From contig JAFTXI010000023.1 of the NCBI GenBank assembly GCA_017461665.1, forward strand, positions 1 to 64,000: 64,000 nucleotides of DNA, written 5' to 3'. The notes under the pieces are model-generated. The model saw only the letters and a list, made by a program, of their open reading frames with translations, was not told where the DNA came from and ran no database searches. Source of the DNA: Bacteroidales bacterium (GTDB lineage: Bacteria > Bacteroidota > Bacteroidia > Bacteroidales > F082). Positions 53,331-61,373 of this stretch are shown one piece after another. A program made the position numbers and the translations under genes. The number at the start of each line of letters is the position of its first letter. The first letter of the stretch is position 1.

Positions 53331-53447
53331 AGTATTTACACAGTATCGAAGATGCTTACGCATAAAAATGTGACTACCACCCAGATTTATGCCGACCTTG
53401 TGAACTCCAAGAAACACGAGACCGCCAACAAGATTTCGTTAAAGTAA
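53331..53447 (+). pseudogene. 3' remnant of a tyrosine integrase gene
   Basis: A frame running from just after the mnmE stop reads IYTVSKMLTHKNVTTTQIYA, then DLVNSKKHETANKISLK-stop. This is the C-terminal tip of a Bacteroidota mobile-element integrase, with the last catalytic His (normally GH, here TH) and the nucleophile Tyr in TTQIYA. Everything upstream of the tip is missing, so it is a scar from a former integration or deletion event. It opens the accessory patch between mnmE and lpxD. Confidence 0.75.
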
Positions 53448-53549
53448 GGAGAAAACTCAAAAAGTAGGGTGAAAATTGCAAAAGGTAGGGAGAAAAGTGC
53501 TATATTTGCACAAAAGTAGGGATATAATTCCTGAAAAGTAGGAAGAAAC
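53441..53549 (+). repeat. Five iteron-like repeats around the fic promoter
   Basis: Copies of AAAGTAGGGAGAAAA (one to four differences each) start at 53441, 53461, 53482, 53513 and 53535, so spacings are about 20, 21, 31 and 22 bp, close to whole helical turns. Copies 1-3 lie upstream of the -7 box at 53501-53508 and copies 4-5 downstream. Three further copies lie inside the fic gene. This fits operator sites for a regulator binding one face of the DNA. Confidence 0.7.
53477..53508 (+). promoter_or_regulatory. Promoter of the fic gene
   Basis: A -33 element TTG (53477-53479) and -7 box TATATTTG (53501-53508) are 21 bp apart, the Bacteroidota arrangement. The ATG is 49 bp downstream. Confidence 0.6.
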
Positions 53550-53557
53550 TATAAACG

Positions 53558-54574
53558 ATGAATGTTATGACTAACAAATTAGAACAACTTGTAACAAGAT
53601 ATCGGGAACTGGGTATTGACAACCAGATAGACTATGATAAATTCTATCTCTACTCTTTGATTACCCATTCAACAGCCATAGAGGGTTCAACCATCACCGA
53701 ACTTGAGAATCAGATAATGTTCGACCATGGTGTCAGCCTAAAAGGTAAGAGCATCGAGGAACAGAGTATGAACCTCGATTTGAAGGTTGCATACGAAAAG
53801 GCTATCGAACTTGCGAAACAACATAAGCCAATCACAATAGATATGCTCATTTCGCTATCTGCTCTTGTGATGAAGAACACAGGCAAGGAGTATAACACTG
53901 CTTTGGGCAATTTTTCATCGGCTCGTGGTGAGTTGCGTTTGCTCAATGTTACAGCAGGTGTTGCTGGTCGTTCATATATGAATTACAGCAAGGTTCCTAC
54001 AAAGTTAACTGAATTTTGCGATCAACTAAATGCTGAACGAGTAAAGGCATCTACAATGTCAATTGATGAGCTATATCAATTGTCGTTTGATGCTCACTAC
54101 AATTTGGTGACAATTCATCCTTGGGCTGATGGCAATGGTCGTATGGCTCGTTTGGTGATGAATATGCTTCAATTTGAGTTTGGGCTAATCCCTACAAAGA
54201 TTCTCAAAGAGGATAAAGAGGAATACATCAAAGCGTTAGTTGCCACACGAGAGGATGATGACCTCGATATTTTCAGAGGGTTTATGACCAATATGATGGA
54301 ACAGAATCTCCAAAATGAGATTACTACCTACTTAAAATCTATCGGAGACGAAGAAAGTAGGGATAAAACTCCAAAAGGTGGGGAGAAACCGACAAAAAGT
54401 AGGGAAAAAATCGTTGCATTGCTTGCCGAGAATGGTAAATTGAGTGCTACAGCACTCGCCGAGAAGATTGGTATTTCTGCTAAGGCTGTAGAAAAACAAC
54501 TTGCCAACCTTAAAGCCGATAGTATCATAGAGCGTATCGGTTCAGCCAAAGGTGGTTATTGGAAGGTAAAATAG
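53558..54574 (+). CDS. Fic-domain AMP-transferase with C-terminal winged-helix domain
   Basis: Fic enzymes attach AMP to target hydroxyls. This 338-residue protein has the active-site motif HPWADGNGRMAR (His187-Arg198) and an N-terminal inhibitory helix HSTAIEGST (Ser38, Glu42, Gly43). That makes it a self-inhibited class II Fic. A charged linker (SRDKTPKGGEKPTKSREKI, about 267-285) encoded by three iteron-like repeats leads to a winged helix-turn-helix domain (LLAENGKLSATALAEKIGIS, about 288-338). Layout resembles SoFic-type proteins, whose HTH suggests DNA binding or autoregulation. It lies alone in an accessory patch behind an integrase scar. Confidence 0.9.
   Translation: MNVMTNKLEQLVTRYRELGIDNQIDYDKFYLYSLITHSTAIEGSTITELENQIMFDHGVSLKGKSIEEQSMNLDLKVAYEKAIELAKQHKPITIDMLISLSALVMKNTGKEYNTALGNFSSARGELRLLNVTAGVAGRSYMNYSKVPTKLTEFCDQLNAERVKASTMSIDELYQLSFDAHYNLVTIHPWADGNGRMARLVMNMLQFEFGLIPTKILKEDKEEYIKALVATREDDDLDIFRGFMTNMMEQNLQNEITTYLKSIGDEESRDKTPKGGEKPTKSREKIVALLAENGKLSATALAEKIGISAKAVEKQLANLKADSIIERIGSAKGGYWKVK
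54354..54410 (+). repeat. Three in-frame copies of the iteron-like repeat inside fic
   Basis: Copies starting at 54354, 54374 and 54396 (AAAGTAGGGATAAAA, AAAGGTGGGGAGAAA, AAAGTAGGGAAAAAA) match the promoter repeats and have the same spacing of about 20-22 bp. They encode the hydrophilic linker between the Fic core and the winged-helix domain. Confidence 0.7.
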
Positions 54575-54625
54575 CTTTATTATTTTTGCCTAATTATCAT
54601 CATATATGTGAAATGACATACAAAT

Positions 54626-54659
54626 GTGGTAATGATGCTAAAAACGGCATCATTACCAC
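54626..54659. terminator. Perfect hairpin between fic and the SDH protease gene
   Basis: GTGGTAATGATGC pairs with GCATCATTACCAC around an 8-base loop. No long T-run follows. Its position between convergent genes suggests a bidirectional terminator. Confidence 0.6.
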
Positions 54660-54664
54660 TAAAA

Positions 54665-55591
54665 TTATCTATTTTGATTATGTATAAAGACTCCTATACC
54701 TTTATCATTTTCAATCATTTTCACACAGTTAGTAATTTCAATTGTTAGAATAGATGCATGAAAAACAGATAATACATTTTCCTGCAACACTTGGTCATCC
54801 TCTAATTTTACAATTTTCAATCCTTTTGCAGATGCAGTTTTTATATCAATTGGGCGGCCATGCGTCAAATGATTATCGTATGTACCTAGCCATTCTGCAA
54901 TATCGTTTGCCTTTTGATGAGCATCCTGTTCTCCATTAAACATATATGACTCTAACCACAATGCAACTTTTTCTTTTGCCAAACGGATTGTTTTTTCACA
55001 TATGTCAAGAATACCTGCTGGCCATTGTGTTAGTTTGGGAATCCATATTGGAGCCAAATTTTGGTTTTGAGATATTTCAGATTTTGCCTGATTGAATTCG
55101 TTAATAATAGAGTGTGCCGGGGCTGTAGTAATAATATTGTTAGCCATACGAAAAGTCATTTGTGGATCAATTGGTCCTATCGCTGAATGCTTACCCATTA
55201 CAATTTCATCACATGCACATGCAAGCATTGTTGCTGCCGACATAGCACTTTGGGGTACTATCGCACGAATGTGTGAATATTTAGAGCGGAGGTAATTGAT
55301 AATCTGTTCAACAGCTTCCACATGTCCACCTGGACTATGTATAATTAAATCTAACTGATCTTTACTTTGCCCATGCATTGCAGTCATAAAACCTTGTATA
55401 TCCTCTTGAACTAATGATAGTCCATTATTAGGCGCACCTTCTGCCTTAGATGTTGAATAAGCTGTACAGTACAATATAACATCTCTATTAGTATATTCAG
55501 AAAGGGATTTTAGGTATTTACGCCTAATAGAGTCCTGTGCTGTATTCTTAATAGTAAGAATCTCTTCAGCTATTTCATGTTTAGTCGCCAT
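54665..55591 (-). CDS. SDH-family ClpP-fold serine peptidase
   Basis: This 308-residue soluble protein belongs to the serine-dehydrogenase-proteinase (SDH) branch of the ClpP/SppA fold. The oxyanion segment is LIIHSPGGHVEAVEQI. The nucleophile is Ser in QSAMSAATMLACACDEIVMG, and KHSAIGPIDPQMT follows, supplying the strand typical of SppA-like enzymes. No signal peptide or membrane anchor is seen, so it acts in the cytoplasm. Such enzymes occur frequently in defence or accessory patches, but their substrates are mostly unknown. A 57-residue ORF overlaps its start by 11 bp, suggesting coupled translation. Confidence 0.85.
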   Translation of the reverse strand: MATKHEIAEEILTIKNTAQDSIRRKYLKSLSEYTNRDVILYCTAYSTSKAEGAPNNGLSLVQEDIQGFMTAMHGQSKDQLDLIIHSPGGHVEAVEQIINYLRSKYSHIRAIVPQSAMSAATMLACACDEIVMGKHSAIGPIDPQMTFRMANNIITTAPAHSIINEFNQAKSEISQNQNLAPIWIPKLTQWPAGILDICEKTIRLAKEKVALWLESYMFNGEQDAHQKANDIAEWLGTYDNHLTHGRPIDIKTASAKGLKIVKLEDDQVLQENVLSVFHASILTIEITNCVKMIENDKGIGVFIHNQNR

Positions 55592-55754
55592 ATGAAGAAC
55601 TATAAGTTATATATACACTATTTTCATTATTATCAAGGGTTTGATATGCCAATTCATTATATTTAGATATTTCATCATTGCTATACCTTGTTTTAATTTC
55701 GCATAGCAATTGATCAAATTGTTGCTGCAATGTGCATTCTATTAAGTCGTCCAT
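55581..55754 (-). CDS. Small (57-residue) ORF coupled to the SDH protease
   Basis: An ATG frame beginning MDDLIECTLQQQFDQLLCEI ends in TAA 11 bp inside the protease gene. The product is 57 residues, hydrophilic, with an amphipathic helix pattern (LIECTLQQQFDQLLCEIKTR) followed by a Tyr-rich tail. The overlap with the protease start indicates an operon in which it precedes the protease. Its family is not recognised. It might be a regulator, an adaptor or a peptide that binds the protease. Function is not inferred from the sequence. Confidence 0.6.
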   Translation of the reverse strand: MDDLIECTLQQQFDQLLCEIKTRYSNDEISKYNELAYQTLDNNENSVYITYSSSYGD

Positions 55755-55946
55755 AGTTATAAAGTTTGTACAAAATTAATAATTATTTTATTTCTAATGT
55801 AGAGATAATGCTAAATTTTATATAAAATAGTTCAAACCTCTTTTTTAGCAACTATATTAGTTTCCTCCTATTATGACACGACAGGACAACCTACGACATG
55901 TGCAGTCAAAAGGCGGGAAAGCCATTTTTCGTATTGATTATTCATA

Positions 55947-55954
55947 TATCTTTG
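55947..55954 (+). promoter_or_regulatory. -7 promoter box inside an apparent ORF, deciding a start
   Basis: TATCTTTG lies between an upstream in-frame ATG (55873) and the chosen start 55975/55981. Transcription from here cannot include the upstream codon. The ~100 bp upstream (55755-55872) is AT-rich and empty. Confidence 0.5.
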
Positions 55955-55974
55955 CTCACGAACGATTAACAAAG

Positions 55975-56651
55975 ATGACTATGAATAAGAGACATACGGA
56001 ATATATTGCACTCTATTTGTTCGTGTTTGGAGCGATATTGCTCTTTGGTGTTTTGGCACGAAAATTTATGCTTGACAAGGGGTATGATGAATTTAGTGCG
56101 GCAGTTACATTCTTCGCAACGGTGGTTGTGTTGTCGGCACTCTATATCAGTCTGCAAATGACGCTCAATGAGTTGTTGTTGCCCCGAATGGAGAAGTTTT
56201 TGATGCGTTTCCCTGCATTTCAAAAGTTGGAAGAGGTAGCAGTTGTTACCGAGACACCTACTATCGTAGCCGAGCCTATTGAGGAGGCAGCAGTTTGGAG
56301 ACTACCCCACAGCCATCGGAGTATGAGACTATGCGAGCCAACGCCATTGCCGAACGAGAGCGAGCATCGCAAGCAAAGTTAAAGCGTGTACTCGACTACA
56401 CCAAGCAGACGTTGGTTGCTTATATGAGTGAGGCAGAGTTAGACCGCTTGTGTGGCTACATCACCGAATATAGTTTGGGCGACACCCCACGCGAGGTATC
56501 GCCCGTATCGGTTGATTCAGCACTCAAAAGCATCGACCTGATGCACTTCGGCTGGAACATTGGCAAGGCATTCGGCAAAAGGCGCATCCACACCGCTACA
56601 TTCATCAAGAATGTCTTTGCTCACTCCCTCCGCGACTTGGAGATCTCGTAA
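55975..56651 (+). pseudogene. Frameshifted gene for a two-TM membrane protein
   Basis: The first part, from ATG 55975 or 55981 (MNKRHTEYIALYLFVFGAIL), has two membrane helices (about residues 8-27 and 43-62) and then a charged region ending AEPIEEAAV. From about 56295 the coding pattern continues in the -1 frame: TTPQPSEYETMRANAIAERE, LKRVLDYTKQTLVAYMSEAE, DLMHFGWNIGKAFGKRRIH, stop at 56651. The two halves join smoothly if one T is restored in the GTTTGG run near 56294. The tail looks like a C-terminal domain seen in Bacteroides mobile-element genes (from memory). It is either a true single-base deletion or an assembly error; programmed slippage is unlikely since there is no slippery heptamer. 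Confidence 0.7.
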
Positions 56652-56698
56652 GATGTCGCACACCGAATCTGAATGCAGGATTAAATTGGATGGAAGTA

Positions 56699-57505
56699 TT
56701 ACTTTCCTCTTACTGCATCATAATCAAACATAGCTTGATCCGACTCATTGTAGCTCTGTTTAGCACTTTGTCTTTCAACAATATTTTCTATTTCCTCTTT
56801 AGAAATAGGTTCTGTATCTGATATATTGAACCATTTTGGGCTTGCCACCTTTGTTCCTATTGGTTGCATATCTGAAACATCTAATCCAAGTCCAAATCTC
56901 AATAATTTTCTACCCAACTTAGATAAAATATATCTATTCCCAGTATCTTCATCAATAATAGTTTGTTGCAAAGCACCTGTGGCGAATAATAATTCAGAAT
57001 CCCCCTCATTATCGTAAAAATCTTGATTATATAGTTCTAATTTTGCCAAATCAACATACGGGATACGTTCTAACATAGAAGATAGTCTAAAAAAATCCTC
57101 AATTGAGATTTTTCCTTTACCCTTTGCAACAACTAAATTAGCAAGTATTTTTTCTTTATTAATATTATCCAACCTATCTACAAGTCCCATTATGACATTT
57201 CCAGAAGCATCCTCCGCAACTCTTTCAACCTCGGCAACAAATTCAGTTCGTTGTTTATCTGTGAGTTCTCCTAACTCACAGACAAAACATGTGAATTTTC
57301 TAAAAAATTCATAAGCTTTGTACTCAGCAACTGAATCTTTTATAGATTGTATTTCGGTGGACAATGAACCGCCAACATATGGAATTGCACTAACAACCGC
57401 ACATAATTGGTCCCACCATGAAGTAAAACTAAACTTACTTCTTGGCTCTATTGCTGATGAAATTAAACTTCCACTTACTATTTCTTGCATCAACTTATTA
57501 TCCAT
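56699..57505 (-). CDS. Unknown 268-residue protein with a winged-helix-like C-terminal segment
   Basis: No family is recognised. The N-terminus holds a Trp-rich hydrophobic segment (SFTSWWDQLCAVVSAIPYVGGSL). The middle is helical and charged (about 55-140). The segment GDSELLFATGALQQTIIDED followed by YILSKLGRKLLRFGLGLD resembles the last helix and wing of a transcription-factor-like domain. Several defence-associated (Abi) families have this general form, but the match is too loose to name one. It has no neighbour in an obvious operon and sits in the accessory patch. Confidence 0.6.
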   Translation of the reverse strand: MDNKLMQEIVSGSLISSAIEPRSKFSFTSWWDQLCAVVSAIPYVGGSLSTEIQSIKDSVAEYKAYEFFRKFTCFVCELGELTDKQRTEFVAEVERVAEDASGNVIMGLVDRLDNINKEKILANLVVAKGKGKISIEDFFRLSSMLERIPYVDLAKLELYNQDFYDNEGDSELLFATGALQQTIIDEDTGNRYILSKLGRKLLRFGLGLDVSDMQPIGTKVASPKWFNISDTEPISKEEIENIVERQSAKQSYNESDQAMFDYDAVRGK

Positions 57506-57732
57506 ATCTTACTTGTTTTTAAGTTACCAAATACAAAATTACCCAAAACTTTTCAGACTTAGCGTTTTACAAACATATTTTATCATCGCACATTCCACAT
57601 TCTACGAAAATCAACACTTTGTCTCACTATCAACCACCATCAAAAAGTTATTTTGCAGTTATATTTTGGTGGGTGATTCCACATTATAACACCGATTTCC
57701 TTTGCCAACGAAACATTAAAATTAATTCTCGT

Positions 57733-57990
57733 ATGGCAAATGAAATTACTTTTGATAAGCTGCCGCAGGCGGTGGGTTATCTGACAGAACAGGTGGAACG
57801 AATCTACAAAATTGTGGCGGCATTGCAACCGCAAACCGCTATCGATAAGCATCGTATTGTCGAGATTGACGAGGCGTGTAAAATCACACGCAAGGGGCTG
57901 ATTCCAGCATACAAGCGTGGCAAGAAACTCTACTTCTATGAAGATGAGCTCGCGGCACATCTGCCCCAACTGCCACCGCAAAAGTTGTTT
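57733..57990 (+). pseudogene. HTH-domain protein remnant, truncated and internally deleted
   Basis: From ATG 57733, MANEITFDKLPQAVGYLTEQ followed by KHRIVEIDEACKITRKGLIP matches the excisionase/MerR-like HTH proteins of Bacteroides elements. These normally contain a further ~11 residues (a KAKPTIYTLVRK-like recognition helix) between ITRK and GLIPAYKRGKKLYFYEDEL; that segment is absent here. The right end is also lost: from about 57990 the frame runs into an unrelated gene. The missing helix is judged from memory of the family. Confidence 0.6.
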
Positions 57991-58180
57991 CGCACGCTTG
58001 GTTTGGAACTTCGTATCTCTGAGCAATACAATCATTATTGCTCCTCGTGGTTGGGGCAAGAGTTCGCTTGTGAATAAGGTGGCGAAGTTAGCGATGGAAC
58101 AGGATCACAAGTTGAGTATCTGTCATATCGACTTATTCAATGTGCGTAATGAGGAGCATTTCTATTCGTTGCTAGCTATA
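57991..58180 (+). pseudogene. AAA ATPase fragment
   Basis: In another frame from the HTH remnant, FVSLSNTIIIAPRGWGKSSL continues VNKVAKLAMEQDHKLSICHI and DLFNVRNEEHFYSLL. This is the P-loop region (APRGWGKSS) of the archaeal-type ATPases common in Bacteroides, where the motif is often PRRWGKSS. The fragment breaks off after about 55 residues into DNA with no further resemblance, so it is non-functional. Confidence 0.65.
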
Positions 58181-58374
58181 GAATACTTTCGTCGGTTTTT
58201 CGAGAGATTTTTGTCACTTTTTGTCGCTATATACATATAATTATACGTTCTTTAATATGTCTTAGGTCTTCGAAAAACGATCTCGTAAGAATCCATCATC
58301 CCGTATTGTGATTTTTTGTAAAAAAAAGGAACCGCCTAACTTTTGTTGTTAGACGGCCTCTTTTTGTATAATTA
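58181..58374. other. Non-coding spacer between ATPase remnant and lpxD
   Basis: This AT-rich stretch shows no gene. Its only recognised structure is the terminator at 58328-58360. Confidence 0.4.
58328..58360. terminator. Terminator of lpxD
   Basis: On the minus strand GGCCGTCTAAC pairs with GTTAGGCGGTT, followed by a run of eight T's. On the plus strand a weaker T-run also follows. Confidence 0.85.
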
Positions 58375-59316
58375 TTATAACTTGTTAATCTTTGCTATGA
58401 TGTCTGGCAGAGATTTCATTGTAGCAATCTCTTTCCATTTCTTTCTTACCTCATCGGCTGGGAGTCCGAAATAAGTGACACCTGGCAATGTGTCTTTATC
58501 GACAGCAGAATAAGCCAATACTGTTGTACCTTCAGCTATAATGAGATCTTTGTTGACAGCTGCAGAAGCCCAAATAGAAACGTTGTCTTTAACGACTGTC
58601 ACTCCACCTACTGAAGCGTGAGCTCCGAGGAAACAATTCTTTCCAAGTTTTGCATCGTGACCAATCTGTACAAAATTATCCATCTTAGTACCTTTACCTA
58701 CGATAGTATCGCTCGTAACACCAGCATCGACGCAGCAACATGCTCCTATTTCGACGTCGTCTTCAATAATAACTCTTCCGCAAGTCTCGAATTTTACGAA
58801 TCCTTCAGGACGACGTTGGAAGTAACAAGCATCAGCGCCTATCACGCTACCACTTTGGATGATGACGTTGTCACCGATAACAACATGATTGTAGATTGTC
58901 ACGTTAGCATGGATGATACAATTCTTTCCTATTTTAACTCTGTCGCCGACAAATGCGCCTGGTTGTATAATTGTACCTTCTCCTATATCGGCTTTAAGAC
59001 CTATCATAGCTGTGGCAGGTTCGAATCTGCGATACGACAAAATAAGTTTGTTGAAAGCATCCAAAGGATTGTCGTGAACAATCAATGCCTTTCCTTCTGG
59101 ACATAAAACCTCATCGGTATTTATGATTATAGTAGTTGCTTGAGAATTGAGAGCTTTGCTATAATATTTAGGATGGTCAACGAAAGTGATGTCGCCAGGT
59201 TCAACTTCGTGAATCTCATTAAGACCTGAAATCACGAAGTTGGGATCGCCGACCATTTTTTTAGCACCTACATAATCAGCAACACATTTAAGTGTTGTAT
59301 GTGGATTTATTTTCAT
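58375..59316 (-). CDS. lpxD: UDP-3-O-acylglucosamine N-acyltransferase (LpxD-like)
   Basis: LpxD adds the N-linked hydroxy-fatty acid in lipid A synthesis. The 313-residue protein has a substrate-binding N-domain (about 1-100: SGLNEIHEVEPGDITFVDHP) and a left-handed beta-helix of hexapeptide repeats (about 105-285: IGEGTIIQPGAFVGDRVKIG). The catalytic histidine is in VQIGHDAKLGKN. C-terminal helices pack the trimer. It is a little shorter than E. coli LpxD (341). Bacteroidota often carry two LpxD paralogues; this one, linked to efp, fits the shorter type. The gene lies 13 bp after efp. Confidence 0.88.
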   Translation of the reverse strand: MKINPHTTLKCVADYVGAKKMVGDPNFVISGLNEIHEVEPGDITFVDHPKYYSKALNSQATTIIINTDEVLCPEGKALIVHDNPLDAFNKLILSYRRFEPATAMIGLKADIGEGTIIQPGAFVGDRVKIGKNCIIHANVTIYNHVVIGDNVIIQSGSVIGADACYFQRRPEGFVKFETCGRVIIEDDVEIGACCCVDAGVTSDTIVGKGTKMDNFVQIGHDAKLGKNCFLGAHASVGGVTVVKDNVSIWASAAVNKDLIIAEGTTVLAYSAVDKDTLPGVTYFGLPADEVRKKWKEIATMKSLPDIIAKINKL

Positions 59317-59329
59317 TACTTAGAAAAAA

Positions 59330-59893
59330 TTATTTTACTCTTTCTGTGTATTCTCCTGTACGAGTGTCTATTCTGATTTTATCGCCTGTATTGATAAATA
59401 ATGGAACTCTAACGACAGCGCCTGTTTCAACAGTAGCGTCTTTCATTGCATTAGTTGCAGTGTTGCCTTTTTCTCCTGGTTCTGTGTAAGTAACTTCCAA
59501 AACAGTCTTGATAGGTAATTCTGCATAGAGAACTGTCTCTGTTGATGTATCGAAAACAACTTCACATACATCGCCTTCTTTGAGGAAATCAACACCTGTG
59601 ATTAAGTCGCCCATGAGAGGTATTTGTTCATAATCTTCTTGGTTCATGAAGATAAAATCTTCAGCTTCTTTATATAAATATTGGTATTGACGGCGTTCAA
59701 CGCGTACATCTTCTAATTTTTCACTGATGTCGAAACGATGTTCCAAAGTACGACCGTCAACAATGCTCTTCAATGTTACACGCATGAATGTATTACCCTT
59801 ACCTGGTTTTACGTGTTGGAAATCAACGCAGAAATAAAGTTTTCCGTTGAAACGGATACATGTTCCTTTTTTAATGTCTTGTGAGTTAATCAT
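59330..59893 (-). CDS. efp: Elongation factor P
   Basis: EF-P rescues ribosomes stalled on polyproline stretches. At 187 residues it has the standard three beta-barrel domains: the N-terminal KOW-like domain with the loop HVKPGKGNTFMRV, where Lys32 is the usual modified position, then two OB domains ending in DTRTGEYTERVK. The GDKIRIDTRTGEYTERV end is highly conserved. Its own -7 box is 41-48 bp upstream (59934-59941). A lysyl-modification enzyme gene is not seen in the window. Confidence 0.97.
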   Translation of the reverse strand: MINSQDIKKGTCIRFNGKLYFCVDFQHVKPGKGNTFMRVTLKSIVDGRTLEHRFDISEKLEDVRVERRQYQYLYKEAEDFIFMNQEDYEQIPLMGDLITGVDFLKEGDVCEVVFDTSTETVLYAELPIKTVLEVTYTEPGEKGNTATNAMKDATVETGAVVRVPLFINTGDKIRIDTRTGEYTERVK

Positions 59894-59933
59894 ATAAACT
59901 AATTAAATAAGTTACTAATTTTTGTTAATGCCA

Positions 59934-59941
59934 CAAAAATA
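59934..59941 (-). promoter_or_regulatory. -7 promoter box of efp-lpxD
   Basis: Minus-strand TATTTTTG, 41 bp before the efp start codon. Confidence 0.5.
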
Positions 59942-59974
59942 CAAAAAAAAAGTATTGAAACAACAATACTTACA

Positions 59975-60262
59975 TTAAATAATTACAATATCTTTTAGTA
60001 TTTCTATGCCGGCTATTTTGTTAAGATTTCTTAACAGAATACTTTTGGAATAAAGTAATTCTGTTCTTAACGAATCGGCATCGACCTTTACATATAATAT
60101 ATTCTTCGTGATTCTCAAGTCGAGTGTATGCGTTGAAATAAAATCGCCTACTACAGAACGCCAACCTTTGAGTATCTTTGCTTCTTCCAAACTATTCTCT
60201 TTGTTGTGTCGCCTGTAAAACTCCTTAATCAATTCCCCCAATGTGTATCCGTCTTCATTCAT
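59975..60262 (-). CDS. DUF721/DciA-like protein
   Basis: The 95-residue protein matches DUF721: LGELIKEFYRRHNKENSLEE, then KGWRSVVGDFISTHTLDLRI and NILYVKVDADSLRTELLYSK. DciA-type proteins of this family help load the replicative helicase; the Bacteroidota version is shorter. It overlaps recF by 8 bp, so it belongs to a replication/repair operon. Confidence 0.85.
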   Translation of the reverse strand: MNEDGYTLGELIKEFYRRHNKENSLEEAKILKGWRSVVGDFISTHTLDLRITKNILYVKVDADSLRTELLYSKSILLRNLNKIAGIEILKDIVII

Positions 60263-61367
60263 TGTCTAATGTTATTACGCCTTTTTCAACCTTAAAAATC
60301 CTATGATTCACTATAGTATTATCCATCAAATATTTGATTCTCTGTCGCTGCGTATCAGTAATAAACACTTGTCCGAAATGATTGTTACCAACAAGTTTCA
60401 CCAACTGACTAACTCTGTTGTCGTCCAACTTGTCGAAAATATCGTCTAACAACAATATAGGTTTATGACCGATCTTTTTATAATTGAAATCGAACTGTGC
60501 CAACTTAATTGCAACAACGAACGACTTCTGCTGTCCCTGTGACGCGAACTGTTTTACTGTATGATTGTCAATATGAAAAACTAAGTCGTCTTTATGAATG
60601 CCGACGTTCGTATAAGTGCTGAATCTATCGTGTTCCAAACTTTCTGCCAATAAAACATCATACAATTTTTCATTTAGCGTAGAATTATATACTATCGAAA
60701 CTTTCTCGTTCGTTCCCGATACAATTTCATAATACTTTTGGAAGACAGGGACAAACTCTTCAAGAAACTCTTTTCTCTTCTGGTTGATAGGTGTCGCATT
60801 TTGAACGAGTTGCATATTCCACATCTCAAGTAGTGTGCTATCCCAGAATCTGTTTTCTGAGAAAGATTTAAGTTGTTTGTTTCTTTGAAGAAGAGCCTTG
60901 TTGTAATTCAAAAGCGCGTTAAGATAAGAAGCATCGAACTGAGAAATGACACCGTCGATGAACTTACGTCTCAGGTCGCTGCCTCCGTTTATCAAGTCGT
61001 TATCGTAAGGAGAAATCATCACCAAAGGAACCTTCCCAATATGATCGGCGAGTCGTTCATATTCCTTCTTATCGCATTTAAAAGATTTCTTAACATTTGA
61101 TTTCTGCACACACGAAAAAGTATGTAACTCTTCATTATCAAAATGAAAGTCGCCGTGAATCGCGAAAAACTCCTCTCCGTGTTTTATATTTTGCTTGTCT
61201 GTTAAGGAAAAATAACTTTTGCAAAAAGCGAGATAATATATTGAATCCAAGATGTTAGTCTTTCCTGCCGCATTCAATCCTACAAAACAATTTATTTTTT
61301 CCGATAAAGACAAATCGGCAGCAGCGCAATTCTTAAAATTGTTTAACTTTAATTCTTGAAGATACAT
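60255..61367 (-). CDS. recF: DNA replication and repair protein RecF
   Basis: RecF binds ssDNA gaps with RecO and RecR to load RecA. The 370-residue protein has Walker A FVGLNAAGKTNILDSIYYLA near residue 27, the ABC signature SQGQQKSFVVAIKLAQF and Walker B ILLLDDIFDKLDDNRV. It lacks a coiled coil, as expected. The gene begins 6 bp after the porQ stop and overlaps the DUF721 gene. Confidence 0.96.
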   Translation of the reverse strand: MYLQELKLNNFKNCAAADLSLSEKINCFVGLNAAGKTNILDSIYYLAFCKSYFSLTDKQNIKHGEEFFAIHGDFHFDNEELHTFSCVQKSNVKKSFKCDKKEYERLADHIGKVPLVMISPYDNDLINGGSDLRRKFIDGVISQFDASYLNALLNYNKALLQRNKQLKSFSENRFWDSTLLEMWNMQLVQNATPINQKRKEFLEEFVPVFQKYYEIVSGTNEKVSIVYNSTLNEKLYDVLLAESLEHDRFSTYTNVGIHKDDLVFHIDNHTVKQFASQGQQKSFVVAIKLAQFDFNYKKIGHKPILLLDDIFDKLDDNRVSQLVKLVGNNHFGQVFITDTQRQRIKYLMDNTIVNHRIFKVEKGVITLDNE

Positions 61368-61373
61368 TATCTG

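Noticed and set aside
56280..56300. Programmed -1 frameshift in the membrane-protein gene
   Set aside because: No slippery heptamer or downstream pseudoknot was evident; a one-base deletion in a T-run explains it more simply.
58618..59106. 162-codon open frame on the plus strand
   Set aside because: Antisense to the hexapeptide repeats of lpxD, which gives long open antisense frames by chance.
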